64,000 bases of DNA from contig JADJIA010000003.1 in the NCBI GenBank assembly GCA_016707285.1, forward strand, positions 124,001 through 188,000, in the 5' to 3' direction. This stretch comes from Ignavibacteriales bacterium (GTDB taxonomy: Bacteria > Bacteroidota > Ignavibacteria > Ignavibacteriales > Ignavibacteriaceae). Positions 10,701 to 18,974 of this stretch are shown piece after piece. Every line of letters starts with the position of its first letter. Position 1 is the first letter of the stretch. The translations under genes and the position numbers were made by a program. The notes beneath the pieces are model-generated. The model was not told the DNA's origin. It did not search any database and was given only the letters and a program-made list of their open reading frames with translations.

Positions 10701-11065
10701 TATCTGCCGACAAGGTTTTATTGCCTTCGCAGGCTGGTAAATTGTTCTATATGCCACTTTATAATGGAAATCCGACCGGTGTAAAAGATGAAAATGTCGT
10801 TACAGAATTCAGGCTGGCACAAAATTATCCCAATCCTTTTAACTCATCCACTGTAATCAGATTCTCGGTTAAAAACCCCGGAGATTATACAATTGAAGTT
10901 TTTAGTTCGATCGGTGAGAGGGTTACAACTCTGTTTAATGGATGGCTTGAAACAGGTGAACACAGGATTAATTTCGATTCAAAAGAACTGTCAAACGGAA
11001 TCTACCTTTATAGATTACGCGGTGGCGGAGTTAATCTCACAAAAAAAATGATAATTTTGAAATAG
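7736..11065 (+). CDS. T9SS-exported Asp-box beta-propeller protein, type A copy 2
   Basis: A 1109-residue protein when started at the ATG at 7736. This start is preferred over the upstream in-frame codon at 7676 because it places a clean signal peptide (M-K-Y-L-T-L-I-L... ending V-S-A-Q) at the N-terminus. Asp-box repeats follow, then a fibronectin type III-like segment at about residues 621-715, more propeller repeats, and a T9SS type A sorting domain from about residue 1028 (N-Y-P-N-P-F-N-S-S-T-V-I) ending K-K-M-I-I-L-K. The first few hundred bases are almost identical to copy A3 at 13274, pointing to recent duplication or gene conversion. Its sorting domain resembles that of A1, not that of A3. 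Confidence 0.88.
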   Translation: MKYLTLILCYSLTFFIQVSAQSTPPSGTEVVVPWALSFFTGKGASNLHFSDSLNGIAYWKHNPHYSLTSDGGKTWKDGKTTSQLDRIMLMYSIGRDSIVAVRDSQYIFHSFNAGETWTLANTLWSGEKFGYGTFFNHKHSIIFPNEGGIIVSTDLGATWISNTWAYGPIRTTPFYDKGYLFVIEQYSTTRGILYSTDNGFTWVKVSIPASLANYRTVGKSDNGFYLITNSNRVYLLSMTGEILKSFQPGATDSYPYFAYISDNEIWSIDNIGYGTRHLRKFSFADTSTVTVIMLGNHSMMFTSIIPTTWDRLLFSANGYNMADAIMTYHKSGHRDIKVEQLELPGRAEASCLFFVNGAKGFAGLANGKIIKTTDGGYSWSETTLPTITGVVQKFVQRSESEFIAICAAGLILETSDGGNSWQFIISPMQKMIKGAAFKGRDTIFFCTSDSIFMTTPAWQQITPVATGLSGGYYTNLEFYDGLNGSALYRYGNFRSKAFFTTDGGNSWVTRDFNNMMYSFDPSSVGIYYALTGGFSSWYNDTTGGRVYQDGSLMGINHKPGGLIAVMYDKGDFFYNFGNNSNFIRINLGTGIAGKFPVPADENTAYLLCANGRIFKFSHVNNSPPPSSVLRISPVNGSPYELRNTTLKWEEPWTVSPIIEYHLQLAAGDTSNIVENIAGISSTSHPVNLMADSTIYFWRVRARNIYGWSNFNSWYSFRSSVFANQPVSWQSPFTVELTTAIMLPDGRVIVGTGAGGIARTDQPPVNWTIVNSTTFYPMNRFLYDPNNNIVFALTTGNLFFYSLNRSISWARKEAPFGSTYVNSFGFAPPNVIYGAAHYGSIFKAVTTPLTWTNILFSPHTGNNLAIATLDSTRVIAVGESGSVVISTDGGSTFQYTGLNQTEIFRGASFAPDGTIVVLNQNGERRISTDMGITWDYEFFETKAPIRDLVTRNGISVIIDTMGGIYTSLTPTDPWRYSKMPDGFKPRSVEISADKVLLPSQAGKLFYMPLYNGNPTGVKDENVVTEFRLAQNYPNPFNSSTVIRFSVKNPGDYTIEVFSSIGERVTTLFNGWLETGEHRINFDSKELSNGIYLYRLRGGGVNLTKKMIILK

Positions 11066-11074
11066 AGGGAGCAA

Positions 11075-13169
11075 ATGAAATATATTACTTTTATTGTAGC
11101 TTTTCTTGCTTCTACATTATGGGCACAACTTCAACCGGTTATACCTTTTAGCGATGTAGAGACTTTTATTGATATCGAATTCTTAAATCCTTCCACCGGT
11201 TTTGTTGTCGGGAATGACCTTGAACTTTATAAGACACTTGATAGTGGAAAAACTTTCACGCATATCCCGGTCCCCGGAAATACAGGTGTAGCGGATGTAC
11301 ATATAACAAAGAGTGGCATCACATTTTTGTGCGGCGATGGAGGTCTGGTCAGTTATTCAAGAGATATGGGTAATAACTGGACAAACATCTCGCTGGCGAC
11401 ATTTCCCAATTCCAGACTCCGATTCATCGAGTCACTTTCTCCCACAATGATTGTTGTAGCAGGAGAAAATGGGTTTTTCGCAAAAAGTAATGATCTGGGT
11501 CTAAGTTGGTTTAGCTCAACCACCGGTGTTTCAAAGGTTAACAGGGTGGTTTTTCGAGATCACAACAGGGCGTTTGCTTTGATGGATTATGGGGCTTTAT
11601 CACACACCACGGATGGAGGGATGACCTGGAAGCCTTACTTTACATCATATTTTACTACAGGATTCAAATATTTTTTCGATTTGAATGGTACTTGGGTTTT
11701 TGTAGTCGAAAATGGTTCTCTCATACTCAGTTCAGACCAGGGCAAAACATTTACATCCCTTTTTGCCAGCGAAAATTACTCGATTATTGGCGCATGGAGA
11801 ACCATAAGCAACCGGGTTCAATTTATGTCAAGTTCCGGCAGGGTATTTGTGTACCCTTGGAATCCGTCCAGTACAATGACTTTTCCTGCGAGAACTTATA
11901 GAGGTGTATGGGCTTCCGGCTCTGTGGTCTATGCAACTTGTGATGGTCCTGATATTATTAGAACATCCAACAATGGCAGCACATATCAAAACAGCTTTAT
12001 TTCTTTCGGAGACAAACCAATTCAATCCCTTGTGATTAACTCAGAATTAGATTGGATCATAAGTGGAAATCCGCTTCAAGGAACCGCAGGTATGATAGCA
12101 AGAACCACCAATGGTGGTGCGAGTTGGAAATCGGTCTTTGAAGGAGAATGGGTGAACAACTGTTATTTTATAAACAGTACCGAGGGTTTTAGAGTACGAA
12201 TGAGGAAACTCGATTATTCAAATAACTCGGGGTCCACATGGAGTACTCTTCTGACCAGGACAAGCGGGGTCATCATTTCAGAGCAATCGTTTAATATAAA
12301 TGATGGATTTTTTATTGAAACAGATTCTCTCTCCAAACCGCGAAATCTCTCTTACAGCAAGTTGTTTAAGCGGGTTTCAGCTACTGCAACCCAGCAGTTG
12401 AACCTCGTCGGTTCAAGATTAACTCAATTAAAATTTATCTCTCTTCAAAACGGATGGGTTTTGAAGGACAGTACCCGGTTTTATGTCACAAAAAATGCCA
12501 GGTTCCGGCTGGACTCTTCAACCCGTTGTAACGCCTTTCATCTCTTCTTATGAAAGACAAGGTGATTCTTCTGGCGTTCTCGTAACACAAACGGGGCGCA
12601 TTATGCAAACCGCTGACAATGCAGCATCCTGGCAGACTATTTTTCACGATTCCTCCGTTGTTTTCCAATCTGTTACTGCACTAGGATCCAATATTATTGC
12701 AGCGGGTGATTCAGGAGCATTTTTCCTCTCCAGAGATAACGGAACCACATGGCTCAGAAAAACAAGCAACACCAAATACCATTTCAGTCATGTAGAGTTC
12801 ATTGATACCAATTTGTTTATCGTTACCACCAAAAAAGGTGGAATATTTAAAGGTGATTTGAGCGGTTCTTTGATTGCCATCGGTGGTGAGCCTAAAGACG
12901 AAATTCTCCCTTCTACCTTTCTGACAGGTAACTACCCAAACCCGTTTAACTCGTCAACGATCATTGAATTTAATACTCCGGAAGGTGGTATTACAGGTTT
13001 AACAGTTTATGATGTAACCGGGAGAGTTGTTCACTCAGAAGTCATAACAGCAACAAAAGGTAAAAACAGTTTCCGCTTTGAGGGAAATGGCCTCCATAGC
13101 GGCGTCTATTTTTATGTCCTGGACTTTGGCGGAAAGAGGGAATATTCGAAGATGATACTTTTGAAATGA
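11075..13169 (+). pseudogene. T9SS-exported Asp-box beta-propeller protein, type B copy 2, with one frameshift
   Basis: Begins nine bases after A2, with GAGGGAG as ribosome-binding site and a signal peptide ending W-A-Q. The frame runs to 12553, but from about 12490 the homology to copy B1 moves to the next frame, which continues to 13169 with a full T9SS sorting domain (N-Y-P-N-P-F-N-S-S-T-I-I ... S-K-M-I-L-L-K). Removing one A from the six-A run at 12490-12495 restores a single 697-residue protein and aligns V-T-K-M-P-G-S-G-W with I-T-T-N-G-G-A-N-W of B1 without a gap. So this is either a consensus error in a homopolymer or a genuine slip site. Like B1 it lacks a fibronectin domain. Function unknown. 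Confidence 0.82.
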
Positions 13170-13175
13170 GAGATA

Positions 13176-13229
13176 CAGAACTTCGGAACCTCAGAGATTC
13201 GGAACTTCGGAACCTCAGAGATTCAGAAA
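13176..13229. repeat. Intergenic degenerate short repeat (same family as 7552-7645)
   Basis: Between copies B2 and A3 there are two near-exact tandem copies of a roughly 25-base block built of GAACTTCGGAACCTCAGA plus GATTC. It lies in the equivalent position to the repeat after B1, that is, after a type B gene and before a type A gene. Confidence 0.75.
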
Positions 13230-13273
13230 CTTTGATGTAAAATTTGAGACATTTAACTATATTCAGGCATTTT

Positions 13274-16200
13274 ATGAAATATCTGACACTTATCCTTTGT
13301 TATTCCCTTACCTTTTTTATTCAGGTAAGCGCACAATCAACACCGCCTTCGGGTACCGAGGTGGTGGTTCCATGGGGAGTGAGTTTTTATGCAGGAAAAG
13401 GGGCATCTAATGTCCATTTCTCCGATTCATTAAACGGAATCGCTTATTGGAGGTATAACTCCCACTATAGTCTGACAAGTGATGGCGGAAAAACCTGGAA
13501 AGACGGGAAAACCACGGTTCAACTCGACAGGATTATGTTCATGTATTCCATCGGAAGGGATTCGCTTGTAGCAGTAAGAGACAGCCAGTATATCTATCAC
13601 AGTTTTAATGCCGGTGAAACCTGGACTCTGGCAAACACACTTTGGTCGGGTGAAAAATTTGGATACGGAACCTTTTTTAATCATAAACATGGTATTATCT
13701 TCCCTCCTGAAGGGGGTATTAATGTCTCCACCGACCTCGGAGTAACATGGATATCTAACACCTGGGCCTATGGCCCGGTAAAAACGGCACCATTCTACGA
13801 CAAGGGATATCTTTTTGCTGTAGAGCAGTATTCCGCCATACGAGGGATACTTTACTCAACAAATAACGGCTTCACATGGACAAAGGTATCAGTTCCTTTT
13901 CCCCTTGAAAATTTCAGGACATTTGGCAAAAGTGACAATGGATTTTATCTTATCGGCAACTCCAACCGTGTTTATCTTCTTTCAATGACCGGAGAAATAC
14001 AGAAGTCCTTTCAACCCGGTGGAACCGACCTTTATGTAAAGTTTGCTTATGTGAATGATAATGAGATTTGGAGTCTTGAAAGTATCGGTTTAAGTAACCG
14101 ACATCTTAAAAAATTCTCTTTTGCAGACACATCAACAGTAACAGTGATTACGCTTGGAAATAATTCCATGACATTTGGCTCGATTATTCCAACTACCTGG
14201 GACAAACTTGTAATTAGTGATGTTGGAAATAACAAGTCAGATGCAATAATGACTTATCACAAGTGGGGACATCGCGATATAAAGGTGGAACAGTTGGAAC
14301 TGCCCGGGAATGAGGAAGCATCCAGTCTCTTTTTTGTTAACAGTGTTAAAGGATTTGCAGGACTCGTCAATGGTAAAATTTTAAAAACCACAGACGGAGG
14401 TTATTCCTGGAATGAAACAACTCCTCCGGCAGTTACCGGGGTTGTGCAAAAGTTTGTTCAGAGAAGTGAATCAGAGTTTGTTGCACTCTGTTCTGCAGGT
14501 CTCATTCTTGAAACAAGTGATGGTGGAAATTCCTGGCAGTCTATCATTTCTCCCATGCAAAAAATGATTAAAGGTGTGGCATTTAAGGGTAGAGATACAA
14601 TATTTTTCTGTACCTCCGATTCCTTTTTCATGACAACACCGGCATGGCAACAAATCACCCCGGTAGTTACCGGTTTCTCGGGTGGCTATTACACCAATCT
14701 TGAATTTTATGACGGTTTAAACGGATCAGCTTTGTACCGGTATGGATATTTCCAAAGTAAAGCTTTTTTTACAACCGATGGAGGTAACTCATGGAACATC
14801 CGCGATTTTAGGGATATGATGTTAAGTTTTGATCCCTCATCACTTGGTCTTTATAATACACAGTCAGGAGGATTCACAACCTGGTATAATGACACAAGTG
14901 GTGGAAAAGTTAATCAGGATGGCAGTCTGGTGGAAATCAGCCATAAACCGGGTGGGCTCATCGCGGTTATGTATGACAAAGGAGACTTTTTTTATAATTT
15001 TGGCAACAATTCAAATTTTGTCAGGATAAATTTGGGACCCGGAAGTGTGAGTAAATTTCCGGTTCCTGCAGACGAAAATACCGCATACTTGCTTTGTGCA
15101 AATGGCAGGATATTTAAGTTCTCACCCGAGGATGGTTTACTAAGCCCTCCAAATATTTTAAGAATCTATCCTTTTAACGGGTCGCCTTATGAAGTGCGGA
15201 ACACAACCTTTAAATGGGAGGAACCCTGGACAGTTACACCGATCATAGAATACCATCTTCAGTTGGCAGAAGGAGACACCGCCAACATTGTGGAAAATAT
15301 CACCGGCATTTCTTCAACATCACATACTGTTAATCTCCAGGCCGATTCAACAATTTATTATTGGCGTGTAAGGGCAAGAAATATGTATGGATGGAATAAC
15401 TTTAACCCCTGGTACAGTTTTAGATCGTCCGTGTTTGTGAACGAGGCGCAGGCGTGGCAGACACCCATAACAAACAGTATCTCCGCAGCAGTTATCCTTT
15501 CCGATGGCAGTCTAATCGTGGGTGACAGTTTGGGGAAAATAGCCAGAACTGACACTCCTCCTGATAATTGGACAATGATTGTTCGACAAACACAATTTCC
15601 AACTTATAGATTTTGGCGTAACCCAAACAACGATTATATTGTTGCCTACACCTGGGGTAACAGTTTTTTCCTCTCATATAACAGAGGATATACATGGATT
15701 CCAATTTTTGACCCCCTTGGTGGCAGTACGATGTTTTATGCAATCACCGCTTCCCCGCCGATTCGTTATTATGCAGCAGGAGATTATGGTACTATTAACA
15801 GAGGTATATTTAATTCAAATTATAGATTTACCTGGACAAATATCTTATTCTCTCCCTATACCGGAGCCATTTTATCCCTTGACAATTGGGGTGAAACGGG
15901 AGTTGCAGCAGTTGGTGAGTTGGGATGTGTATTTATTTCAACAGATGGAGGAGTTACATTTCATTACAATACCATTGGTCAGGCAGAGACTTTACAAAAG
16001 GTTGGTTTCGTTTCCGACAGTACCCTGGTTGTTCTAAATCAAAAAGGTGAGAGACGGGTATCCACCGATATGGGTGAAACCTGGACTTTTGAATCTTTTG
16101 AAACTCGAGCCCCGATCATGGATATGATAACAATGGGCGGGATTAGTGTGCTTATAGATAAACTTGGCGGTATCTATACTTCACTTTCGCCGACTGACAA

Positions 16201-16612
16201 ATGGCGTTATAGCAGACTTCCTTATGGTTATTCACCTCTTGGTGTAAACCTGGCAGATAACAGAATATTATTGCCTGCCCAAAATGGTAAGTTGTTTTAT
16301 ATGCCACTTTATAATGGAAATGCGACCGGAGTGAAGGATGGTTCGGTTGTATCAGAATTTAGTCTGGCGCAAAATTACCCAAACCCGTTTAACTCGTCAA
16401 CGATAATTGAATTTAATGCCCCGGAAGCGGGTAGTGCCGGACTTACTATCTATGATGTAACCGGAAGCGTGGTACACTCAGAGGTCATAACAGCAACAAG
16501 AGGCAAAAACACTTTCCAATTTGATGGAAACGGTCTCCATAGTGGCGTCTATTTATATGTGTTGGACTTTGGCGGAAAGAGGGAATATTCGAAGATGATA
16601 CTTTTGAAATAG
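13274..16612 (+). CDS. T9SS-exported Asp-box beta-propeller protein, type A copy 3 with a type B tail
   Basis: A 1112-residue protein when started at 13274; an in-frame codon at 13244 exists, but the later ATG gives the proper signal peptide shared with A2. The order is signal peptide, Asp-box repeats, fibronectin type III-like segment near residues 620-715, further propeller repeats, then a T9SS type A sorting domain from about residue 1034. The body is a close paralogue of A2, but the sorting domain (T-I-I-E-F-N-A-P-E ... Y-S-K-M-I-L-L-K) matches type B copy 2 and not A1 or A2. The 3' end therefore looks like the product of recombination within the conserved N-P-F-N-S-S coding sequence. The stop codon is only five bases from the stop of the convergent rnc gene. 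Confidence 0.88.
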   Translation: MKYLTLILCYSLTFFIQVSAQSTPPSGTEVVVPWGVSFYAGKGASNVHFSDSLNGIAYWRYNSHYSLTSDGGKTWKDGKTTVQLDRIMFMYSIGRDSLVAVRDSQYIYHSFNAGETWTLANTLWSGEKFGYGTFFNHKHGIIFPPEGGINVSTDLGVTWISNTWAYGPVKTAPFYDKGYLFAVEQYSAIRGILYSTNNGFTWTKVSVPFPLENFRTFGKSDNGFYLIGNSNRVYLLSMTGEIQKSFQPGGTDLYVKFAYVNDNEIWSLESIGLSNRHLKKFSFADTSTVTVITLGNNSMTFGSIIPTTWDKLVISDVGNNKSDAIMTYHKWGHRDIKVEQLELPGNEEASSLFFVNSVKGFAGLVNGKILKTTDGGYSWNETTPPAVTGVVQKFVQRSESEFVALCSAGLILETSDGGNSWQSIISPMQKMIKGVAFKGRDTIFFCTSDSFFMTTPAWQQITPVVTGFSGGYYTNLEFYDGLNGSALYRYGYFQSKAFFTTDGGNSWNIRDFRDMMLSFDPSSLGLYNTQSGGFTTWYNDTSGGKVNQDGSLVEISHKPGGLIAVMYDKGDFFYNFGNNSNFVRINLGPGSVSKFPVPADENTAYLLCANGRIFKFSPEDGLLSPPNILRIYPFNGSPYEVRNTTFKWEEPWTVTPIIEYHLQLAEGDTANIVENITGISSTSHTVNLQADSTIYYWRVRARNMYGWNNFNPWYSFRSSVFVNEAQAWQTPITNSISAAVILSDGSLIVGDSLGKIARTDTPPDNWTMIVRQTQFPTYRFWRNPNNDYIVAYTWGNSFFLSYNRGYTWIPIFDPLGGSTMFYAITASPPIRYYAAGDYGTINRGIFNSNYRFTWTNILFSPYTGAILSLDNWGETGVAAVGELGCVFISTDGGVTFHYNTIGQAETLQKVGFVSDSTLVVLNQKGERRVSTDMGETWTFESFETRAPIMDMITMGGISVLIDKLGGIYTSLSPTDKWRYSRLPYGYSPLGVNLADNRILLPAQNGKLFYMPLYNGNATGVKDGSVVSEFSLAQNYPNPFNSSTIIEFNAPEAGSAGLTIYDVTGSVVHSEVITATRGKNTFQFDGNGLHSGVYLYVLDFGGKREYSKMILLK

Positions 16613-16617
16613 GAGAT

Positions 16618-17376
16618 TTATTCCGAAAAGAATTCACCTGACTGGAAATTATCGAGAGCCATTTTGGCGGCAACCTGTTCGGCTGATTTTTTGTTTCTGC
16701 CTGTGCCTTCGCCGAGGACATGAAGACCGGCAGAGACTCTGACGGTGAACACTCTTTCGTGTTCGGGTCCTGTTTCATCCACGACATAATACCGTGGGAG
16801 TTCCACTTTTTTCTTTTGAATCAGTTCAAGGAGTTGACTTTTGTAGTTTTCATCGGTGACATGCACCCCTTTGGTGAGGCCGGGTTCAAGGATATATTTA
16901 TGAATAAAATCCTTTGTTACTGCAAATCCATATTCAGTGTAAACCACTCCAATTAATGCCTCGAGAGCATCAGCGAGAATCGATTTTATTCCCACCGATT
17001 TACCACTTACAAGGTCTTCTTGAATAAAAAGAAATTGATAAAGATTCATCCCTTGTGCCACTTCAAACAGATTGTTTTTGTTCACAAGGTTGGATCTCAT
17101 TTTGGTGAGCACTCCTTCGTTGGTTTTTGGAAACATTTCGAAGAGAGTTTCGGCAGTAATCATTCCGAGTACGGCATCACCGAGGAATTCGAGTCTTTCG
17201 TTGGAGACCTTAAATTTACCCTGGTCGAGGGCAGAGCGGTGGGTGAGGGCTTCGATGAACCTGTCGGGATTGGTAATTTTTTTACCGATAAGTTCTTCAA
17301 GTTTCTTAAAGTCTTTTCTTTTGAGCAGTTTTTTCTGCTCAAGCCTTCGAAAATAATCGCGAACAAAACCGAACAA
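16618..17376 (-). CDS. rnc: Ribonuclease III
   Basis: A 252-residue double-strand-specific endoribonuclease, which processes rRNA precursors and structured mRNAs. The signature N-E-R-L-E-F-L-G-D-A-V-L-G is present at about residues 62-74, and the second acidic cluster (D-A-L-E-A-L-I-G) near residue 137. The C-terminal 75 residues form a double-stranded RNA-binding domain (Y-K-S-Q-L-L-E ... K-K-S-A-E-Q-V-A-A-K-M-A). The length is slightly above the usual 220-240 because of a basic N-terminal extension. It starts two bases after fabF and is the last gene of the plsX-fab operon, a placement common in many bacteria. It converges tail to tail with the T9SS array, with no room for a separate terminator. 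Confidence 0.96.
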   Translation of the reverse strand: MFGFVRDYFRRLEQKKLLKRKDFKKLEELIGKKITNPDRFIEALTHRSALDQGKFKVSNERLEFLGDAVLGMITAETLFEMFPKTNEGVLTKMRSNLVNKNNLFEVAQGMNLYQFLFIQEDLVSGKSVGIKSILADALEALIGVVYTEYGFAVTKDFIHKYILEPGLTKGVHVTDENYKSQLLELIQKKKVELPRYYVVDETGPEHERVFTVRVSAGLHVLGEGTGRNKKSAEQVAAKMALDNFQSGEFFSE

Positions 17377-17378
17377 AA

Positions 17379-18626
17379 CTATACCTCTATTTTCTTAAAG
17401 AGGAGAGAGGCATTATGCCCTCCAAACCCAAAAGTGTTACTTATGGCGTAATCAACTTTTCGTTTTATTGCAACTTTTGGAGTATAAAAGAGATCACACT
17501 CGGGATCGGGTGTATCAAGATTGATTGTTGGGGGGATTATGTCGTTTTTTACTGCGAGAATAGTAGCGACAGCTTCAATTGCACCGGCAGCACCAAGAAG
17601 ATGACCTGTCATCGATTTTACGGAAGAGATGGCAAGTTCATAAGCGTGTTTACCAAAAACGGTTTTTATTGCTTTAGTTTCGGTTTTGTCGTTTAGCGGG
17701 GTTGAAGTTCCATGGGCATTGATGTAATCAATTTTGTTCAGGTCAATTCCTGCATCGCGAATACACTCTTTCATTGCTCTGACGGCGCCGTCTCCTTCGG
17801 GGTCTGGGGCAGTCATATGGAATGCATCACCGGTAAGTCCAATACCACTAATTTCTGCGTAGATTTTTGCTCCGCGCTTTACTGCGTGTTCATATTCCTC
17901 AAGAATAAGAGCACCCGAGCCTTCACCAAGGACAAAACCGTTTCTGTCTTTGTCAAATGGACGGCTGGCTTCCTTAAATCTGTCGTTCCAGGTGGAAATG
18001 GCGCGCATGGCACCAAACCCGCCGATTCCTAATTCAGTAGCTGCTGCTTCAGCGCCTCCACAGATCATCGCATCGGCGGTGCCGCGTTGAATCAGCATAA
18101 AGGCATCTGCAATGGCATGTGAAGAAGTTGCACAGGCGGAAGTGGTTGAATAATTGGGACCTTTAAGTCCAAACTTAATTGAGATATGTCCCCCGGCAAT
18201 ATCCGCTATCATCATCGTTACGAAGAAAGGAGATATCTTTTTTGGGGAATTGTCGTTATAGTAGATGAGAAACTGGTTCTCAAGAGATTTTAAGCCACCA
18301 ATCCCGCTCCCAAAAATAACACCAAAACGATCAGGATCGTAGGAGCCTGAAGCGAAACCGGCATCTTCCATGGCTTGAGTTGCGGATGCAAGGGCATAAA
18401 CTGAAAAATTATCGATCCTTTTCAGGTTTTTAAAATCGACATAGAGTTCAGGCTTAAAGTCCTTAACTTCGGCGGCAAATTTTGTATCGAAATTGGTAGT
18501 ATCAAACTTTGTAATGAGCTCGACACCGTTTTTCCCCGAGAGAAGTCCACTCCAATATTCTTGAAGATTGTTTCCGATGGGGGTTACCGCACCAAGCCCG
18601 GTAACAACTACCCGTCTGTTATTCAT
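17379..18626 (-). CDS. fabF: Beta-ketoacyl-ACP synthase II
   Basis: A 415-residue condensing enzyme that elongates acyl-ACP with malonyl-ACP in the cytoplasm. The catalytic cysteine sits in T-T-S-A-C-A-T-S (around residue 165), and the two histidines in N-A-H-G-T-S-T-P and S-M-T-G-H-L-L-G-A-A-G. The glycine-rich C-terminal N-T-F-G-F-G-G-H-N is intact. Length and motif order are standard. It follows acpP after a 73-base gap holding an imperfect hairpin, and is followed by rnc after two bases. Confidence 0.97.
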   Translation of the reverse strand: MNNRRVVVTGLGAVTPIGNNLQEYWSGLLSGKNGVELITKFDTTNFDTKFAAEVKDFKPELYVDFKNLKRIDNFSVYALASATQAMEDAGFASGSYDPDRFGVIFGSGIGGLKSLENQFLIYYNDNSPKKISPFFVTMMIADIAGGHISIKFGLKGPNYSTTSACATSSHAIADAFMLIQRGTADAMICGGAEAAATELGIGGFGAMRAISTWNDRFKEASRPFDKDRNGFVLGEGSGALILEEYEHAVKRGAKIYAEISGIGLTGDAFHMTAPDPEGDGAVRAMKECIRDAGIDLNKIDYINAHGTSTPLNDKTETKAIKTVFGKHAYELAISSVKSMTGHLLGAAGAIEAVATILAVKNDIIPPTINLDTPDPECDLFYTPKVAIKRKVDYAISNTFGFGGHNASLLFKKIEV

Positions 18627-18652
18627 GGGTAAAAACCTGGGGAAAAGGTAAA

Positions 18653-18690
18653 GCCGGGTTGGGAGTTACTAATAACAACCTTCACCCGGC
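18653..18690 (-). promoter_or_regulatory. Hairpin between acpP and fabF
   Basis: On the minus strand GCCGGGT pairs with ACCCGGC across a 24-base interior that contains a second short GTTG/CAAC pairing. There is no strong T-run, so it may be a weak attenuator or an RNA-stability element setting the high acpP to fabF ratio, rather than a full terminator. Confidence 0.45.
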
Positions 18691-18699
18691 AAATAAAAT

Positions 18700-18939
18700 T
18701 TACTTTTTGCTTGTTTCTTCTTTGATGAAAGCAAGGGCTGCGCCAACGGTATCAAGTTTTTCAACCTGATCTTCGGGTGCTGATATACCAAATTCTGTCT
18801 CGAAAGCCATGAAGAGTTCCATAAGATCGAGTGAATCTGCCTGAAGATCGTTTCTGAAGCTTGCTTCAGGTGTGATCTGTGATTCTTCTACACCAAGTTT
18901 ATCTTGAACAATTTGATTGAATTTTGATTCAATGTCCAT
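18700..18939 (-). CDS. acpP: Acyl carrier protein
   Basis: A 79-residue acidic carrier protein. The phosphopantetheine attachment serine is in A-D-S-L-D-L-M-E-L (about residue 36), the universal ACP signature. It carries growing acyl chains between FabD, FabF, FabG and FabH, all encoded in the same operon. ATTTACTCCTATTT upstream in plus-strand orientation reads as AGGAGTAAAT before the ATG, a strong ribosome-binding site suited to an abundant protein. Confidence 0.97.
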   Translation of the reverse strand: MDIESKFNQIVQDKLGVEESQITPEASFRNDLQADSLDLMELFMAFETEFGISAPEDQVEKLDTVGAALAFIKEETSKK

Positions 18940-18974
18940 TATTTACTCCTATTTGTTAAGTTAATAATAAAAAA

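Noticed and set aside
1172..16612. DNA-level tandem repeats in the propeller genes
   Set aside because: The recurring ACCGATGGTGG-like words encode Asp-box motifs (D-G-G-x-x-W) with diverged flanks, so they are protein-level repeats.
16485..17451. Plus-strand reading frames opposite rnc and fabF
   Set aside because: They mirror minus-strand genes with clear catalytic motifs and encode low-quality sequences.
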